From Hygrophila difformis (Eukaryota; Streptophyta; Magnoliopsida; Lamiales; Acanthaceae): a stretch of 64,000 bases of DNA. The notes under the pieces are model-generated. The model was not told where the DNA came from, made no database searches, and worked only from the letters and a program-made list of their open reading frames with translations. The position numbers were made by a program, and so were the translations under genes. The stretch spans positions 51,488,915-51,552,914 of the forward strand of contig JAOANR010000006.1 in assembly GCA_030278955.1 (NCBI GenBank), written 5' to 3'. This document shows, piece by piece, positions 1-11,218 of this stretch. The first letter of the stretch is position 1, and each line of letters opens with the position of its first letter.

Positions 1-1977
<1,977 letters not shown>

Positions 1978-3049
1978 TGCAACATTGTTCTGCGTCGTCA
2001 AGCCTGCAAACAATTTTATCAGTGTTGTTTGTACTTGTTCTCTGTGAATATGTATTTCCGCGTCTAAGATTGTTATGCAGAGATGTTTAGCTCATTCTCT
2101 GTCGGCTTGCTTACTTGTTTGTTGCTATATTCTAATTGAGAGAGTTGTGTGTTGGATGTATTTTATGAGGCTTTTCACACATGGCCTGAAGCCTGAGCTG
2201 TGGTTTGGTTGAGGTAGTGGTACCATACCATGTTGAGGATTTATCCATGTAGTTTAAGAGACAATGATTTTGGTTGATTTCATTGTTCCATTAGTATTTC
2301 ACGTTTTTATCAAGTTTAAAGTATCGGTAATTTTGGACTTTAACGATGCTGTGTCGTACGGTGGTGTCCTATTGTGTAAAGTCATCCAAATGGGTTGCTC
2401 TACCCATAAAGGGATATTCTTGACTCTTGAGGCCATAAATTGAAGGAGGCACTTGTTGTGTACTTAAATTGCAGGATAATTAGCTCTGTTTATGAGATGG
2501 AATTAAATTGTGTGCTAGTATTGTAGAAGTATAAAATAACGATGCCAAAAATCTTCTTCGGGTTTGATGAAAACGAGTTATTCGCAAATCGATGCAAGAA
2601 TTAGTGCGTACAAGAAGGGCGATGCCAAGAATTTAACCCTGGCTTGGAAGTGACACCATGCGTGATAAGCCAGGATTTTTTGTAACAATTCTGGCCATGG
2701 CACACACATGCGAAACCTTCATTGTGGTGAGAGTGGTGATAAGACTACTTCAATTGGTTCTTTTTTATTTTTCTTCCCTTTAGACCAATATGTGTAGAAA
2801 TTCATGGATGGGAGGTATACATCCAAAATCAATTTGTGATAGGTAGAGTTGCTTTCAACCATATAAAATAGTAAGATGAACACATCATAATCGACGTGGG
2901 ATATGTCTAAATCAAATGCCAAATTCAAGATCAAATATACCTAACAAGATGAATTTGGGGAGGCACAAAATAACCTAAACGAACTGGAGTGGTTTTCACA
3001 TTGAAATCAGAATAGTCGAATAGTTATTACAGATGGGATTTACAAAATA
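1978..3049. other. NSF 3' UTR and intergenic DNA without recognised features
   Basis: The NSF 3' UTR must begin at 1978, but no clear canonical AATAAA signal fixes its end. The T-rich stretch at about 2030-2200 would suit a UTR. The rest is ordinary AT-rich DNA with only short ORFs that resemble nothing I know. Confidence 0.4.
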
Positions 3050-4000
3050 TACTACATACCAGTTCTGCACGCAGTTTTAGAAGCTTTTGGTAGCTTTAGT
3101 TTTTATTTAAAAACAAAAGGTCCATTTTGTACACTAGCTTTTATGAGCTTTTGGAAGCTTATTTTTAAAAGCTACTTCTTGTAGCATTAAGTGTTTGTTC
3201 TGCACGCAGCTTTTGGTAGCTTTAGCTTTTATTTTAAAACAAAAGCTTCGTTCTGTACACTAGCTTTTGAGAGCTTCTTTTTAGAAGCTACAAGGGGTCT
3301 GTTCTGCACGCAGAGCTGTAGCTGTGAGCTGTAGCTGCGAGCTGGAGCTGTAGGGAGCTGAAGCTGTAGGGAGTTGTGGGAGCTGTAGCTGTCAGTTTTA
3401 TTTAAGTGTTCTGTACAACAAGCTGTAGCTGTCAAAAAATGTATGAAATGACATAAAAGGACAAACATTTATGTAGACTATTGGGTAGTGAGTTGGTTAT
3501 TGGGATAAAATTGTAATTGCTCAACAATAAGCTAGGAGCTTTTTTTTTAAGCTACTACAAGTAGCTTCTAAAAAGAAGCTTCCAAAAGCTCCCATAAGCT
3601 CCTAAAAGCTAGTGTGCAGAACGGGGCTTTTGTTTTAAAATAAAAGCTAAAGTTACCAAAAGCTCCCAAAAGCTCCCAAAAGCTACGTGCAGAACATACC
3701 CAAGATGTAGCTTTTGGAAGCTTTAAGAAGCTACATTTCAAATTTAATTAATTTTTCTCTTCAGATTATAATTTTTGACAGCTATTTGTACTTAACACTT
3801 ATATAAAAACTGATAGCTACAGCTCCCACAGCTCCCAACATCTATAGCTCCCTACAGCTCTCACAGCTCCCAACAGCTACAGCCCGCAGCTACAACTCGA
3901 CGTGCAGAACGGACCCTAAAAATAAACTACTCCTACAGCTCCATCTCGCAGCTACAACTCACAACTACAGCTCTGCATGCAGAAGAGACACTAAAATAAC
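3050..4000. repeat. Palindromic MITE-like cluster rich in AGCTGTAGC and AGCTTTTGG motifs
   Basis: The left half repeats the phrase TTCTGCACGCAG followed by AGCTTTTGGTAGCTTTAG or AGCTGTAGC. The right half repeats it reverse-complemented and ends in GTGCAGAAC. Three nested arms can be paired: about 3063 with 3990, 3190-3262 with 3606-3703, and 3297-3370 with 3840-3917. The innermost outward ends read GGGTCTGTTCTGCACG (left) and GGGTCCGTTCTGCACG (right, reverse complement). This looks like one or more MITEs of a PIF/Harbinger- or Mutator-like family inserted into each other. No transposase is present. The superfamily is uncertain because no clean target duplication was found. Confidence 0.6.
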
Positions 4001-4269
4001 AACTAAACTACCCTTGCAAGTTACAAAACAAAAAAAGAAAAAAAAAAAAACCACCTTGTAATTCAAGGATTTTCAGCCTGCATCCCTTGGTTCCAATTAC
4101 TTCTTCAAGCTATAACCTAAACAAGCTCCAACTTCAACAATATGTCCTTGGCGTCCCATGAGAGGTTGATATCAATCAAATAGGCTCCTAAATTCAACTT
4201 CACCAATGTTTTGGTCTTTAATTGGGGCTGGCACAGGCATGAGACATGCCCAGCGACAACAATTTTTTC

Positions 4270-4270
<1 letters not shown>

Positions 4271-4311
<41 letters not shown>
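4271..4311. repeat. (ATT)n microsatellite
   Basis: About thirteen TTA/ATT units in a row. It encodes the poly-asparagine stretch of a spurious minus-strand reading frame. Confidence 0.9.
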
Positions 4312-5119
4312 TTTTTTTAAAACCAAAAAAGTGTCTATTGCAACAAATAACTTATAGCATTGCATAATGCCACAGGAGGATTCAAATTCAAAATTGCAAT
4401 TTTCAATTACCTTTTCCCCGGCACGTTGTTCTCTTTAATCTTCTTTATTTAGGCATTCTCCTGTTCTGTGTAGGTTAGAAGCGAAGTACAGTGTCTAGAA
4501 TGAGAATCAGATTTTTATTTATTTATTTATTTAACACAAAGGTCAGATATTTTTCTATTATTGCTCCCATTTCGTGGGGAAGCTTGATATACAATTTTAC
4601 ATGGTTCTGAAAAACTTAAAAGATATACTGTGTAAAAGAATTCTTACGACGTCAGTGCCTCAGTTCCAATTACACTACAGAAGTCGAGATAACAAGAAAT
4701 AGGAATACAAAATCTCTCGTCTCCTTTGAAAAATTCCTTTACATCTAAACTTTTTCAAGCACTATATATGCATAGAGGCTCATATATACGACATATATCG
4801 ACGTCCACGAAACACCACATGAGAATGAATTAATATAATTTGGTCATATCCCACAACTCAAATTATTCAAAGGAGCTTTAAACACACACAATGCACATTA
4901 TTTGCACTAGCTAGTGGCAAAATTAAACCCTTTTCAAAAGGATAATTACTACATAACTACTACAAATACTCGCAAATGTCCATATACCAGCAAGACAAAC
5001 ACCTTTCCGATCCACACCCCAAAATGCAAAAGATATATATAAGCATAACTGCCTGTAATAATAGTACCAGCATATATATATATATATATATATTTAACGT
5101 AGGTGATATACTTAGCTAA
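4312..5119. other. Intergenic DNA downstream of the OBAP gene
   Basis: This lies 3' of the minus-strand OBAP gene, whose 3' UTR must fall in its right part. It contains a short TTTA-type repeat near 4518-4533 and a (TA)n tract at about 5071-5093. No other gene or element was recognised. Confidence 0.4.
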
Positions 5120-6025
5120 TCAAGCTGTCTGAAGAGGAGTGGGATTGGGATTGCAATCCACCTCCCTAACAAGTATACGCAACCCTTTCCCATTCCCACC
5201 TCCATTCGCCAAGGGATGTATCCCATGTCTTGGCCCCTTCATTTCCTTCCTATTCTCCCTCTCCTTCTCGAACGATACTCCGTACCGTTTCTCTACATCT
5301 GATTCATTGCAAAGATCAAATTAACCATCATCATCTATCCATCAATCAACAACAAATACTATTACTATTTTATATATATACCTTGAGCTAGGGTTTGAGA
5401 GAGCTGGCCGTCGCGGGTCAGAGCCATCATGACCTGCGGCAATCCCAGCGGCAGATTGTCGCCGCGGTCCACCTGCCAGAAGTGGATCACTTTCCCGTAC
5501 GTCTTGCAAACCTTGTCCAAATCCTGGCGCTGGATGGGGGCCGGCACCCCGGGCATGAACAGCACCCCGCTCTTGACCTCGTACTCGTGCGAGTGCCAGA
5601 ACTTCTTCTCCTCGTCCGGCAGCGTCATGAACAGCTCCTCCGAGACTATGTATTCCAGCCCGATCAGGCGCCCGTCCTCGTCCGGCTTGTCGTAGATCAG
5701 GCACTGCCGGAACTCCTCGTTCTGGTGGGCGCAGAAGTGGTGCGCCTCCACCTGCCGCGTCATGTCGTCCCCATAGAAATGAAACCTACATGCATGTAGT
5801 GTAAATCACAAGAAATTATTATTATTTATTCGAATGGGAATTAGTTAAAATTGATTTGATTATTTGTGTATATATGTGAATAATGAATTACGCGCAGAGA
5901 TGCTGGTGGATTTTGTTGACGGGGCCGAAGCCTTGGATGGTTGCCGTGGCCTTCTCCAGGAGGGTCGCCGACGTCGGAGTTGGGTCGCCGGGGATTTCTA
6001 GACCTTTGCCGCCGCCTGATTCCAT
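5120..6025 (-). CDS. Oil-body-associated protein (OBAP, DUF1264), 3 exons, complete
   Basis: OBAPs are small plant proteins found on seed oil bodies and needed for their normal stability and size. On the minus strand the exons are 6025-5892, 5785-5382 and 5298-5120. They join in phase to 717 nt, or 238 residues. After an N-terminal segment ([20 protein letters not shown]) the central DUF1264 core contains [13 protein letters not shown] (about residue 57 on), [33 protein letters not shown] (about 108 on) and [18 protein letters not shown]. The C-terminal exon starts [20 protein letters not shown], as in OBAP relatives. I chose the ATG at 6025: an upstream in-frame ATG at 6076 lies too close to the TATA box at about 6083-6091 to be in the mRNA. 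All introns are GT-AG and no defect is seen. Whether it is the OBAP1 or OBAP2 class is not decided here. Confidence 0.93.
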
Positions 6026-6082
6026 TATTATTATTGGATTCAATTCCCTTATCTTTGTATGTGCTCCGGATTGCAAATGCAG

Positions 6083-6091
6083 ATTTATATA
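6083..6091 (-). promoter_or_regulatory. TATA box of the OBAP gene
   Basis: The minus strand reads TATATAAAT, 58 bp upstream of the chosen ATG at 6025. A start site about 30 bp downstream would leave a short 5' UTR of roughly 30 nt. Confidence 0.6.
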
Positions 6092-6179
6092 TTAAGAAAT
6101 GGTGTAATTTGTGGAGCGGATGATGATGATGATTGATACTGAAGAGTGAAGAGAGAAGTGGGGTAGCAATGCAATGTGG

Positions 6180-6219
6180 CATGCAGTGTGACACGTGGCG
6201 GTTTGATGTGAAACGTGGC
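6180..6219. promoter_or_regulatory. RY motif and two ABRE motifs upstream of OBAP
   Basis: CATGCA (RY core, bound by B3 factors of the ABI3/FUS3 type) is at 6180-6185. ACACGTGGC (ABRE/G-box) is at 6191-6199, and ACGTGGC at 6213-6219. All lie 90-140 bp upstream of the TATA box. RY plus ABRE is the established signature of seed-maturation promoters, which fits an oil-body protein. That they act here is inference from motif content and position. Confidence 0.6.
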
Positions 6220-6439
6220 GGCTGACTCTGTCTTCATTCCCGCCGCTTGCACCGCTCCCTTTTGAACCTTTCAAAGAGGGACTTCATGAGAGTACCAATT
6301 GAGGGAATGGTTGCGATGTAATCAATCAAATCCATTCATTTAAAATTCAACTATTCAAAATATAAAAGGATAAAGTTATCCAAAAAAAATATATAACGGT
6401 CAAGTAGCTAAAAATATACGTATGTTATTATGGTTGAAA

Positions 6440-6765
6440 ATATTGTGACATGTCACTGAAATACACATAGTTCATCGCTGAAATACACACATTACGTTGC
6501 TGAAATACATACAGCTCGTCGCTGAAATATGTTAAACCAAAGAATTAGAGTTTCAACGTTTATGAAGTCGCTGAAATAAATATTATCAAGTCGCTAAAAA
6601 ATACTATAGCATATCGCTGAAATATACTATATTACGTCACTGAAAAATATTATAAGTCGTCGCTGACATATAAAAGTCGCGCTAAAAATATAATGTCTAT
6701 CGCTGAAATATAAACAAATCGCTGAAATGTATATAAGTGGTCACTGAAATGCACTAAGTATATTT
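6440..6765. repeat. Array of dispersed TCGCTGAAATA motifs, copy 1
   Basis: About a dozen copies of (T/G)CGCTGAAATA, some degraded to TCACTGAAATA, recur every 20-35 bp in the same orientation, separated by unrelated AT-rich spacers. The same motif fills the element at 33.4-34.5 kb. No terminal inverted repeats were found here, so this may be a fragment of that family. It ends just before the LINE target site. Confidence 0.7.
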
Positions 6766-6777
6766 TGGAGTAATATG

Positions 6778-6797
6778 ACATATTTGCCTTTTTAACC
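6778..6797. repeat. LINE target-site duplication, left copy (3' side of element)
   Basis: The 20-mer acatatttgcctttttaacc occurs here and again, without mismatch, at 12908-12927. It brackets the LINE, and the length is typical for target-primed reverse transcription by L1-type elements. Confidence 0.85.
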
Positions 6798-6961
6798 AAT
6801 AAGTGATAATAATATTATAAAGAAAGAAAATGAAAACATACAGAGGAAAAAGAGTAAAGACACAAGAGTCAAACCACCAAAAGACACGGTGGGAATAGAA
6901 AATGGCCAGTGACCAAGGCCGAAAAGGTAGCCGGGCAAGAGCCCAAAGATCTCCCCGCCGG

Positions 6962-7025
6962 CCTCGTTAAAACCCTTTCATGGTAAAACCCAATGGGAAA
7001 AACCCATGAGAGGGAAAAAGAGTAC
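6962..7025 (-). repeat. Conserved 3'-region motif of the LINE, also present in the copia element
   Basis: The block runs from ctcgttaaaacc to gggaaaaagagtacc on the plus strand, within the LINE 3' UTR. It aligns along its whole length with 35744-35810, inside the 3' part of the copia element. In both elements it has the same orientation relative to element transcription. Confidence 0.7.
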
Positions 7026-7075
7026 CAAAGCAGAAAAGGAGAAAAAAACTACCGTACACGATCACATGTAAAAAG

Positions 7076-7618
7076 CTAGTGAAATCTATAGTACTCAGTG
7101 TGCATATCTTGAAAGATGTGTTTATTCAGGAACTGAGGTGAATAAGTATACCAAGTGAAATCACCGCCAATTGAGGAGAGAGCATCCGCTGCAGCATTAC
7201 CTTCCCGGAATATGTGAGATATGCGAAAATTGAGATTCTTAATGAAGTCCTTGGCCGCCTTCCATCGCCCACAAACACGCCATGGGATGTCTGGGGTAGG
7301 GTGAGTGAGAGCATGCACCACATAGGTCGAGTCTGTCTCCAGCCAAAGGTTGGTCCAGCCGTTCAAGTGAGCCATTTCTATACCGAGGCAAGCTGTGATT
7401 AGTTCCGCTTCAAAGGCGTATCCAGGCCCGTAGCCGCACGTGAAGCATCCCTTAACAAAGCCTCTAGAGTTGCGAAAGAGTCCCCCACCAGAAATGAAGC
7501 CAGGAGAGCCCGAGGCATGTCCATCAACGTTGCATTTGGTCCATCCTGGGAGCGGCGGCCTCCAACGTACGCTGGACACCTTAGGCGCCTTTCTCACCGA
7601 TGCATGAAGGCCAAAAAA
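7076..7618 (-). pseudogene. RNase H domain of LINE ORF2, cut off by an in-frame TAA
   Basis: The reading frame is the same as ORF2 and follows its TAA (7621-7619) without a shift; the 173-residue segment counted here starts at 7597. All four catalytic acids of a plant-type RNase H are visible: D25 in KCNVDG, E63 in FEAEL, D89 in LETDS and D138 in REGNAAADAL. The domain would degrade the RNA strand of the RNA-DNA hybrid during reverse transcription. It has no ATG of its own near the start, so it would be made only by stop-codon readthrough or in sister copies lacking the stop. Confidence 0.85.
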
Positions 7619-10600
7619 TTAAATAATACGGAGATCATCCAAAGTATTGTGCATGTGTCCCAAGGAGAGAGTGTCCGCCTCCTTCATCAAAGCCAAGATA
7701 GACGCCATGAGTTTGGACGTCCGGAGAGGCTTGACAGAAGCATTAGGAGGACCCTCATCATGCAAGAGCGCATTACGCGTAGTCCAGACAAGCCAGGTGT
7801 AGGTGACAACGAACAACCGCCAGAGCGAGCGAACTTGATCGCTGGCCTTGATAGCAATGCATTGTAAAAGGAAGTCCATAAAGCTACCAGAGAAGTGTAT
7901 CCTGTTATGAAATCCAAAAGCTTGAACAAAGTGGAGCAAAATCTTGGAAGAAACCTCGCACTGAAGAAAGAGATGATCAATGCTTTCGGCAGCGGCGTGA
8001 CACATATAGCACACCGAGGGGCCGTAAATCCCTTTGGACTGAAGGACCTCCCAAGTGAGTAAAATACCCCTGATGGCTTTCCACACCACAATAGATCGAC
8101 GACTGGGAATGAAACTATCCCATATCCACGACCCCCAGGAAGTCGTCGGAAAGGAAGGACGCAAATGTCTGTACGCAATCCGGGATGAAACCTTACCATG
8201 AGTCGTTTTCGTCCACACTCGTTGATCGACCGAGCTTTCCGGGATACAAACACCCATAATCGCCTGAATTAGAGACGGAAAGTTGCCAACAAAGTTAGCA
8301 GTGAAATGCCAAGCACCATTAAAGAAATATTCACTTATAGGCTGTTCAAAGAATTCCCTAAGCTCCACTGGAATTTCTAGCACGTCCGCAATAATGCAGC
8401 CTGCCCAGTTATCAAGCCAAAATCTAACATTGGAGTGAAAGCCAACGATCCAAGCTTCATCATCGATAAGTCTCCTAGTGTGCCCCAGGCATGGAGAGCG
8501 GATGGAGGAAATAAGATAAGTAGTCCGCGGAACACCCTTCATAAACCATCTATCCTTCAGAAATCCAAGCGAAGGGTGACCCCGAAGAATATCCCAAGCT
8601 AGCTTCATGATATAGGCCTCGTTAGCCGAGCGGATGGAGCGGATACCGAGTCCTCCTTCAGTGGTAGGACAGCATATGCGTTTCCACCCTATAGTAAAGT
8701 GGTGGGTTTTATTAATATCGCCAGACCAAATGAAATTCCGGCAAGCCGCTTCAATACGTTTAATGTGAGGGCGAGGCCATCTATAGATCATCATCGAATG
8801 CACCGTGGACGCGATAATAACATGATTTACCAAGCAGATTCTACCTGCCATGGAAAGGGCATTACCCTTCCATCTGGCGAACTTCTGAATAATCGCGTCT
8901 GTGTACTCCCGGAAATACTGACTTTTAGGCGAGCCAATAAAGATGGGGCAACCCAGATATTGAAACGGGTAGTGGCCAGTGGGAATACCATACTCCGCAA
9001 GAACGCGCCTCTTGAGATGGTTATTGATAAATTTGCCGAAATAAATTCGAGATTTTGCCGGATTATGGGATTGTCCAGATACCGCCGCATATTGCCCCAG
9101 AACAGCGTGTATATTATCAATAGAACTATTGTCGCCTTTGCAAAAAATAACAATATCGTCCGCATAAAAGAGAAACGGCGGAAGTCGACAGGAGCGGCTA
9201 GCGAGGGCTAGCTTAATGTCCCCATTCGAAATGCGACGATTAATCAAAAGTCCCAGCACTTCTTCGGCCAAACAAAAAAGGAGCGGAGACAGGGGATCGC
9301 CTTGACGAACACCGCGGCCGCAAGCAAAGAAACCACGGGGCGTGCCATTGACTAGGACCGATACTTTAGCAGAAGAGAGGATGGATGTAATCAGAGTACA
9401 AAATTTAGTGCTAAAACCCAAGCGATGAGCTGCGACCAACAGGAAATCCCATCGAACCGTATCAAATGCTTTAGAAATATCAATTTTAAGAGCAATACCT
9501 CCCTTTTTAGAACTACTCAGACAGTTAAAGCATTCGGAGGCAATGGATATGCAGTGATGAATATTACGACCGGGAATAAAGCCAAATTGAAGCAGACTTA
9601 GATATTTACCAAGAAGTGGCCCGAGCCGATCAGAGATAATTCGGGTAATGACTTTGAAGAAGAAATTGCAAAGATTAATTGGCCGATAATCTTCAATCCT
9701 GACCGCCCCATCTTTTTTAGGGATGAGAACAATGAAATTATTATTGATCCCCAAAGGCATATGACCCTGAACGAAGAAGTATTGAACCGCCTTGCAAAGG
9801 TCGTCATGAATAAAAGACCAGCACCTGTGATAGAACACGCCACCAAATCCATCCGGCCCAGGAGAGCTAACTGCCGAGAGGTCCAGCACGGCCTTGTGCA
9901 CTTCCTCCACATCCGGCGGCTGAGTGAGCAGCAGGTTCTCGCTATCCATGATTACCGGGGCAATGAAATCTAGGTCCGAGAAATTGGGAGTGTCGGCTGG
10001 TGCTTGGAATAAAGTCTGATAGAAATTGACAATATGGTTTGCAATTTCATCCGCATCCTCTGAAAGTCGATCCCCAATGAACATTGAGGTAATGTTGTAC
10101 TTGGAGCGTTTAATCCTTTGGTATTTATGGAAGAATGCGGTATTCCGATCACCATCTTTTAACCAAGAAGCCCTATTCTTTTGGGAAAAGAAGTCATATT
10201 TGGCCTTTAATTTAGTATTGAGATGGAGAAGTGCATCCACCTCGTCACAGAAAATTAGCTCGCTGTCACCCTCAATGTCCAGGCGATTTTGGATCTCTTG
10301 AAGCTGCCCAAAAGCCGAGTCAACTTCATCAAAAATATTTCCAAAGGAATCTGAGTTCCAGGATTTAATATCAGCTTTGAGACGTTTGAGCTTAGCCACA
10401 AAGATGTGAATCGGGGTAGGACCAATAATGTTTCCATGCCAGGAGGTTTCGGCCATAACGAAGAAACTGGTGTCGGCGAGCCACATCGATTGGAAACGGA
10501 ACGGCTTAGGAGAGGGAGGGCTGGAGCTGCATTGCAAAAAAATGGGAGTGTGATCCGAATTATGCCGAGCAAGAGATAAGAGAGTAATATCATCCCAAAG

Positions 10601-11218
10601 TTCCATGAAGCCGTCCGAGGCAATAGCCCGATCAATCCGAGAGGCCTGTATGTTGCGAGAACGAGAACGTTTATACCAGGTGAACTTGTGACCTTTAAGA
10701 TGGAGGTCATTGAGGCTGGTTGCATGCAAAAATTCCAAGAATGAGGCGGAGCTGCGAAGATCAGCGCCCAATTGATTCAACCGCTCCTGCGCCCCTAGGG
10801 TAGTATTAAAGTCCCCCATAACAAGCATGTTGGGATGAAGATAAGTTGCAATATCCAACCAAAGGGCCGAGCGGATAGAGCAGTCGTTATGGGCGTGAAC
10901 AAATCCCATCCTGTACGTAGTGTTGTTGAATTCAAAATCAAAAATCATTATTTGATCAGAGGAAAAAACCTGTCTGACCTTGGAAATGAAGGTCGCATTG
11001 TAGAAAACCCATAGATTCGGCCGCTTATTATGCCGAGAATTAACTCCAGCAAGTAGTAATGAGATGTGGCTCCAGAAGAAAGTATTGATATCAGATAGAA
11101 GAATTTTTGGTTCCGCAATGGCAACCCAATACGGCCTGTGCCGATTACACAATTCTTTAAGCGCAATCTGGGATGGTGGATTTCCAATCCCACGGATATT
11201 CCAAAACAGGACTTTCAT
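7619..11218 (-). CDS. LINE ORF2: endonuclease / reverse transcriptase polyprotein (1199 aa)
   Basis: The N-terminal apurinic-type endonuclease (about 1-230) begins MKVLFWNIRGIG. It shows N7, E36 (AEPK), MGDFNT (D136, N138), RIDRAIAS (about 194) and SDH (221-223). The reverse transcriptase (about 490-760) has LIPKKDG, YRPINLCN, GFIPGRN, KIDISKAFDTVRWDFL, GVRQGDPLSPLLF and the catalytic FYADD (684-688). A zf-RVT region (about 1000-1090) includes VWTKTTHGKVS and the CYMCHAAAESIDHLFLQC cysteine/histidine cluster. The protein nicks target DNA and copies the element RNA at the nick. The ATG overlaps the ORF1 stop as ATGA. The frame ends at a TAA just before an in-frame RNase H domain, so full-length ORF2 was probably about 1380 residues. 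Confidence 0.95.
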   Translation of the reverse strand: MKVLFWNIRGIGNPPSQIALKELCNRHRPYWVAIAEPKILLSDINTFFWSHISLLLAGVNSRHNKRPNLWVFYNATFISKVRQVFSSDQIMIFDFEFNNTTYRMGFVHAHNDCSIRSALWLDIATYLHPNMLVMGDFNTTLGAQERLNQLGADLRSSASFLEFLHATSLNDLHLKGHKFTWYKRSRSRNIQASRIDRAIASDGFMELWDDITLLSLARHNSDHTPIFLQCSSSPPSPKPFRFQSMWLADTSFFVMAETSWHGNIIGPTPIHIFVAKLKRLKADIKSWNSDSFGNIFDEVDSAFGQLQEIQNRLDIEGDSELIFCDEVDALLHLNTKLKAKYDFFSQKNRASWLKDGDRNTAFFHKYQRIKRSKYNITSMFIGDRLSEDADEIANHIVNFYQTLFQAPADTPNFSDLDFIAPVIMDSENLLLTQPPDVEEVHKAVLDLSAVSSPGPDGFGGVFYHRCWSFIHDDLCKAVQYFFVQGHMPLGINNNFIVLIPKKDGAVRIEDYRPINLCNFFFKVITRIISDRLGPLLGKYLSLLQFGFIPGRNIHHCISIASECFNCLSSSKKGGIALKIDISKAFDTVRWDFLLVAAHRLGFSTKFCTLITSILSSAKVSVLVNGTPRGFFACGRGVRQGDPLSPLLFCLAEEVLGLLINRRISNGDIKLALASRSCRLPPFLFYADDIVIFCKGDNSSIDNIHAVLGQYAAVSGQSHNPAKSRIYFGKFINNHLKRRVLAEYGIPTGHYPFQYLGCPIFIGSPKSQYFREYTDAIIQKFARWKGNALSMAGRICLVNHVIIASTVHSMMIYRWPRPHIKRIEAACRNFIWSGDINKTHHFTIGWKRICCPTTEGGLGIRSIRSANEAYIMKLAWDILRGHPSLGFLKDRWFMKGVPRTTYLISSIRSPCLGHTRRLIDDEAWIVGFHSNVRFWLDNWAGCIIADVLEIPVELREFFEQPISEYFFNGAWHFTANFVGNFPSLIQAIMGVCIPESSVDQRVWTKTTHGKVSSRIAYRHLRPSFPTTSWGSWIWDSFIPSRRSIVVWKAIRGILLTWEVLQSKGIYGPSVCYMCHAAAESIDHLFLQCEVSSKILLHFVQAFGFHNRIHFSGSFMDFLLQCIAIKASDQVRSLWRLFVVTYTWLVWTTRNALLHDEGPPNASVKPLRTSKLMASILALMKEADTLSLGHMHNTLDDLRII

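Noticed and set aside
4117..4365. 82-codon minus-strand frame with an asparagine run
   Set aside because: The run is the (ATT)n microsatellite; no protein-like sequence around it.
5395..5799. 134-codon plus-strand frame opposite OBAP
   Set aside because: Shadow of OBAP exon 2, whose minus-strand product has clear family motifs.
6025..6076. Upstream in-frame ATG giving OBAP a 17-residue N-terminal extension
   Set aside because: It sits only about 7 bp downstream of the TATA box, so it should not be in the mRNA; relatives start near the MESGGG-like position.
8699..9211. 170-codon plus-strand frame in the LINE
   Set aside because: Antisense shadow of the reverse transcriptase region of ORF2.
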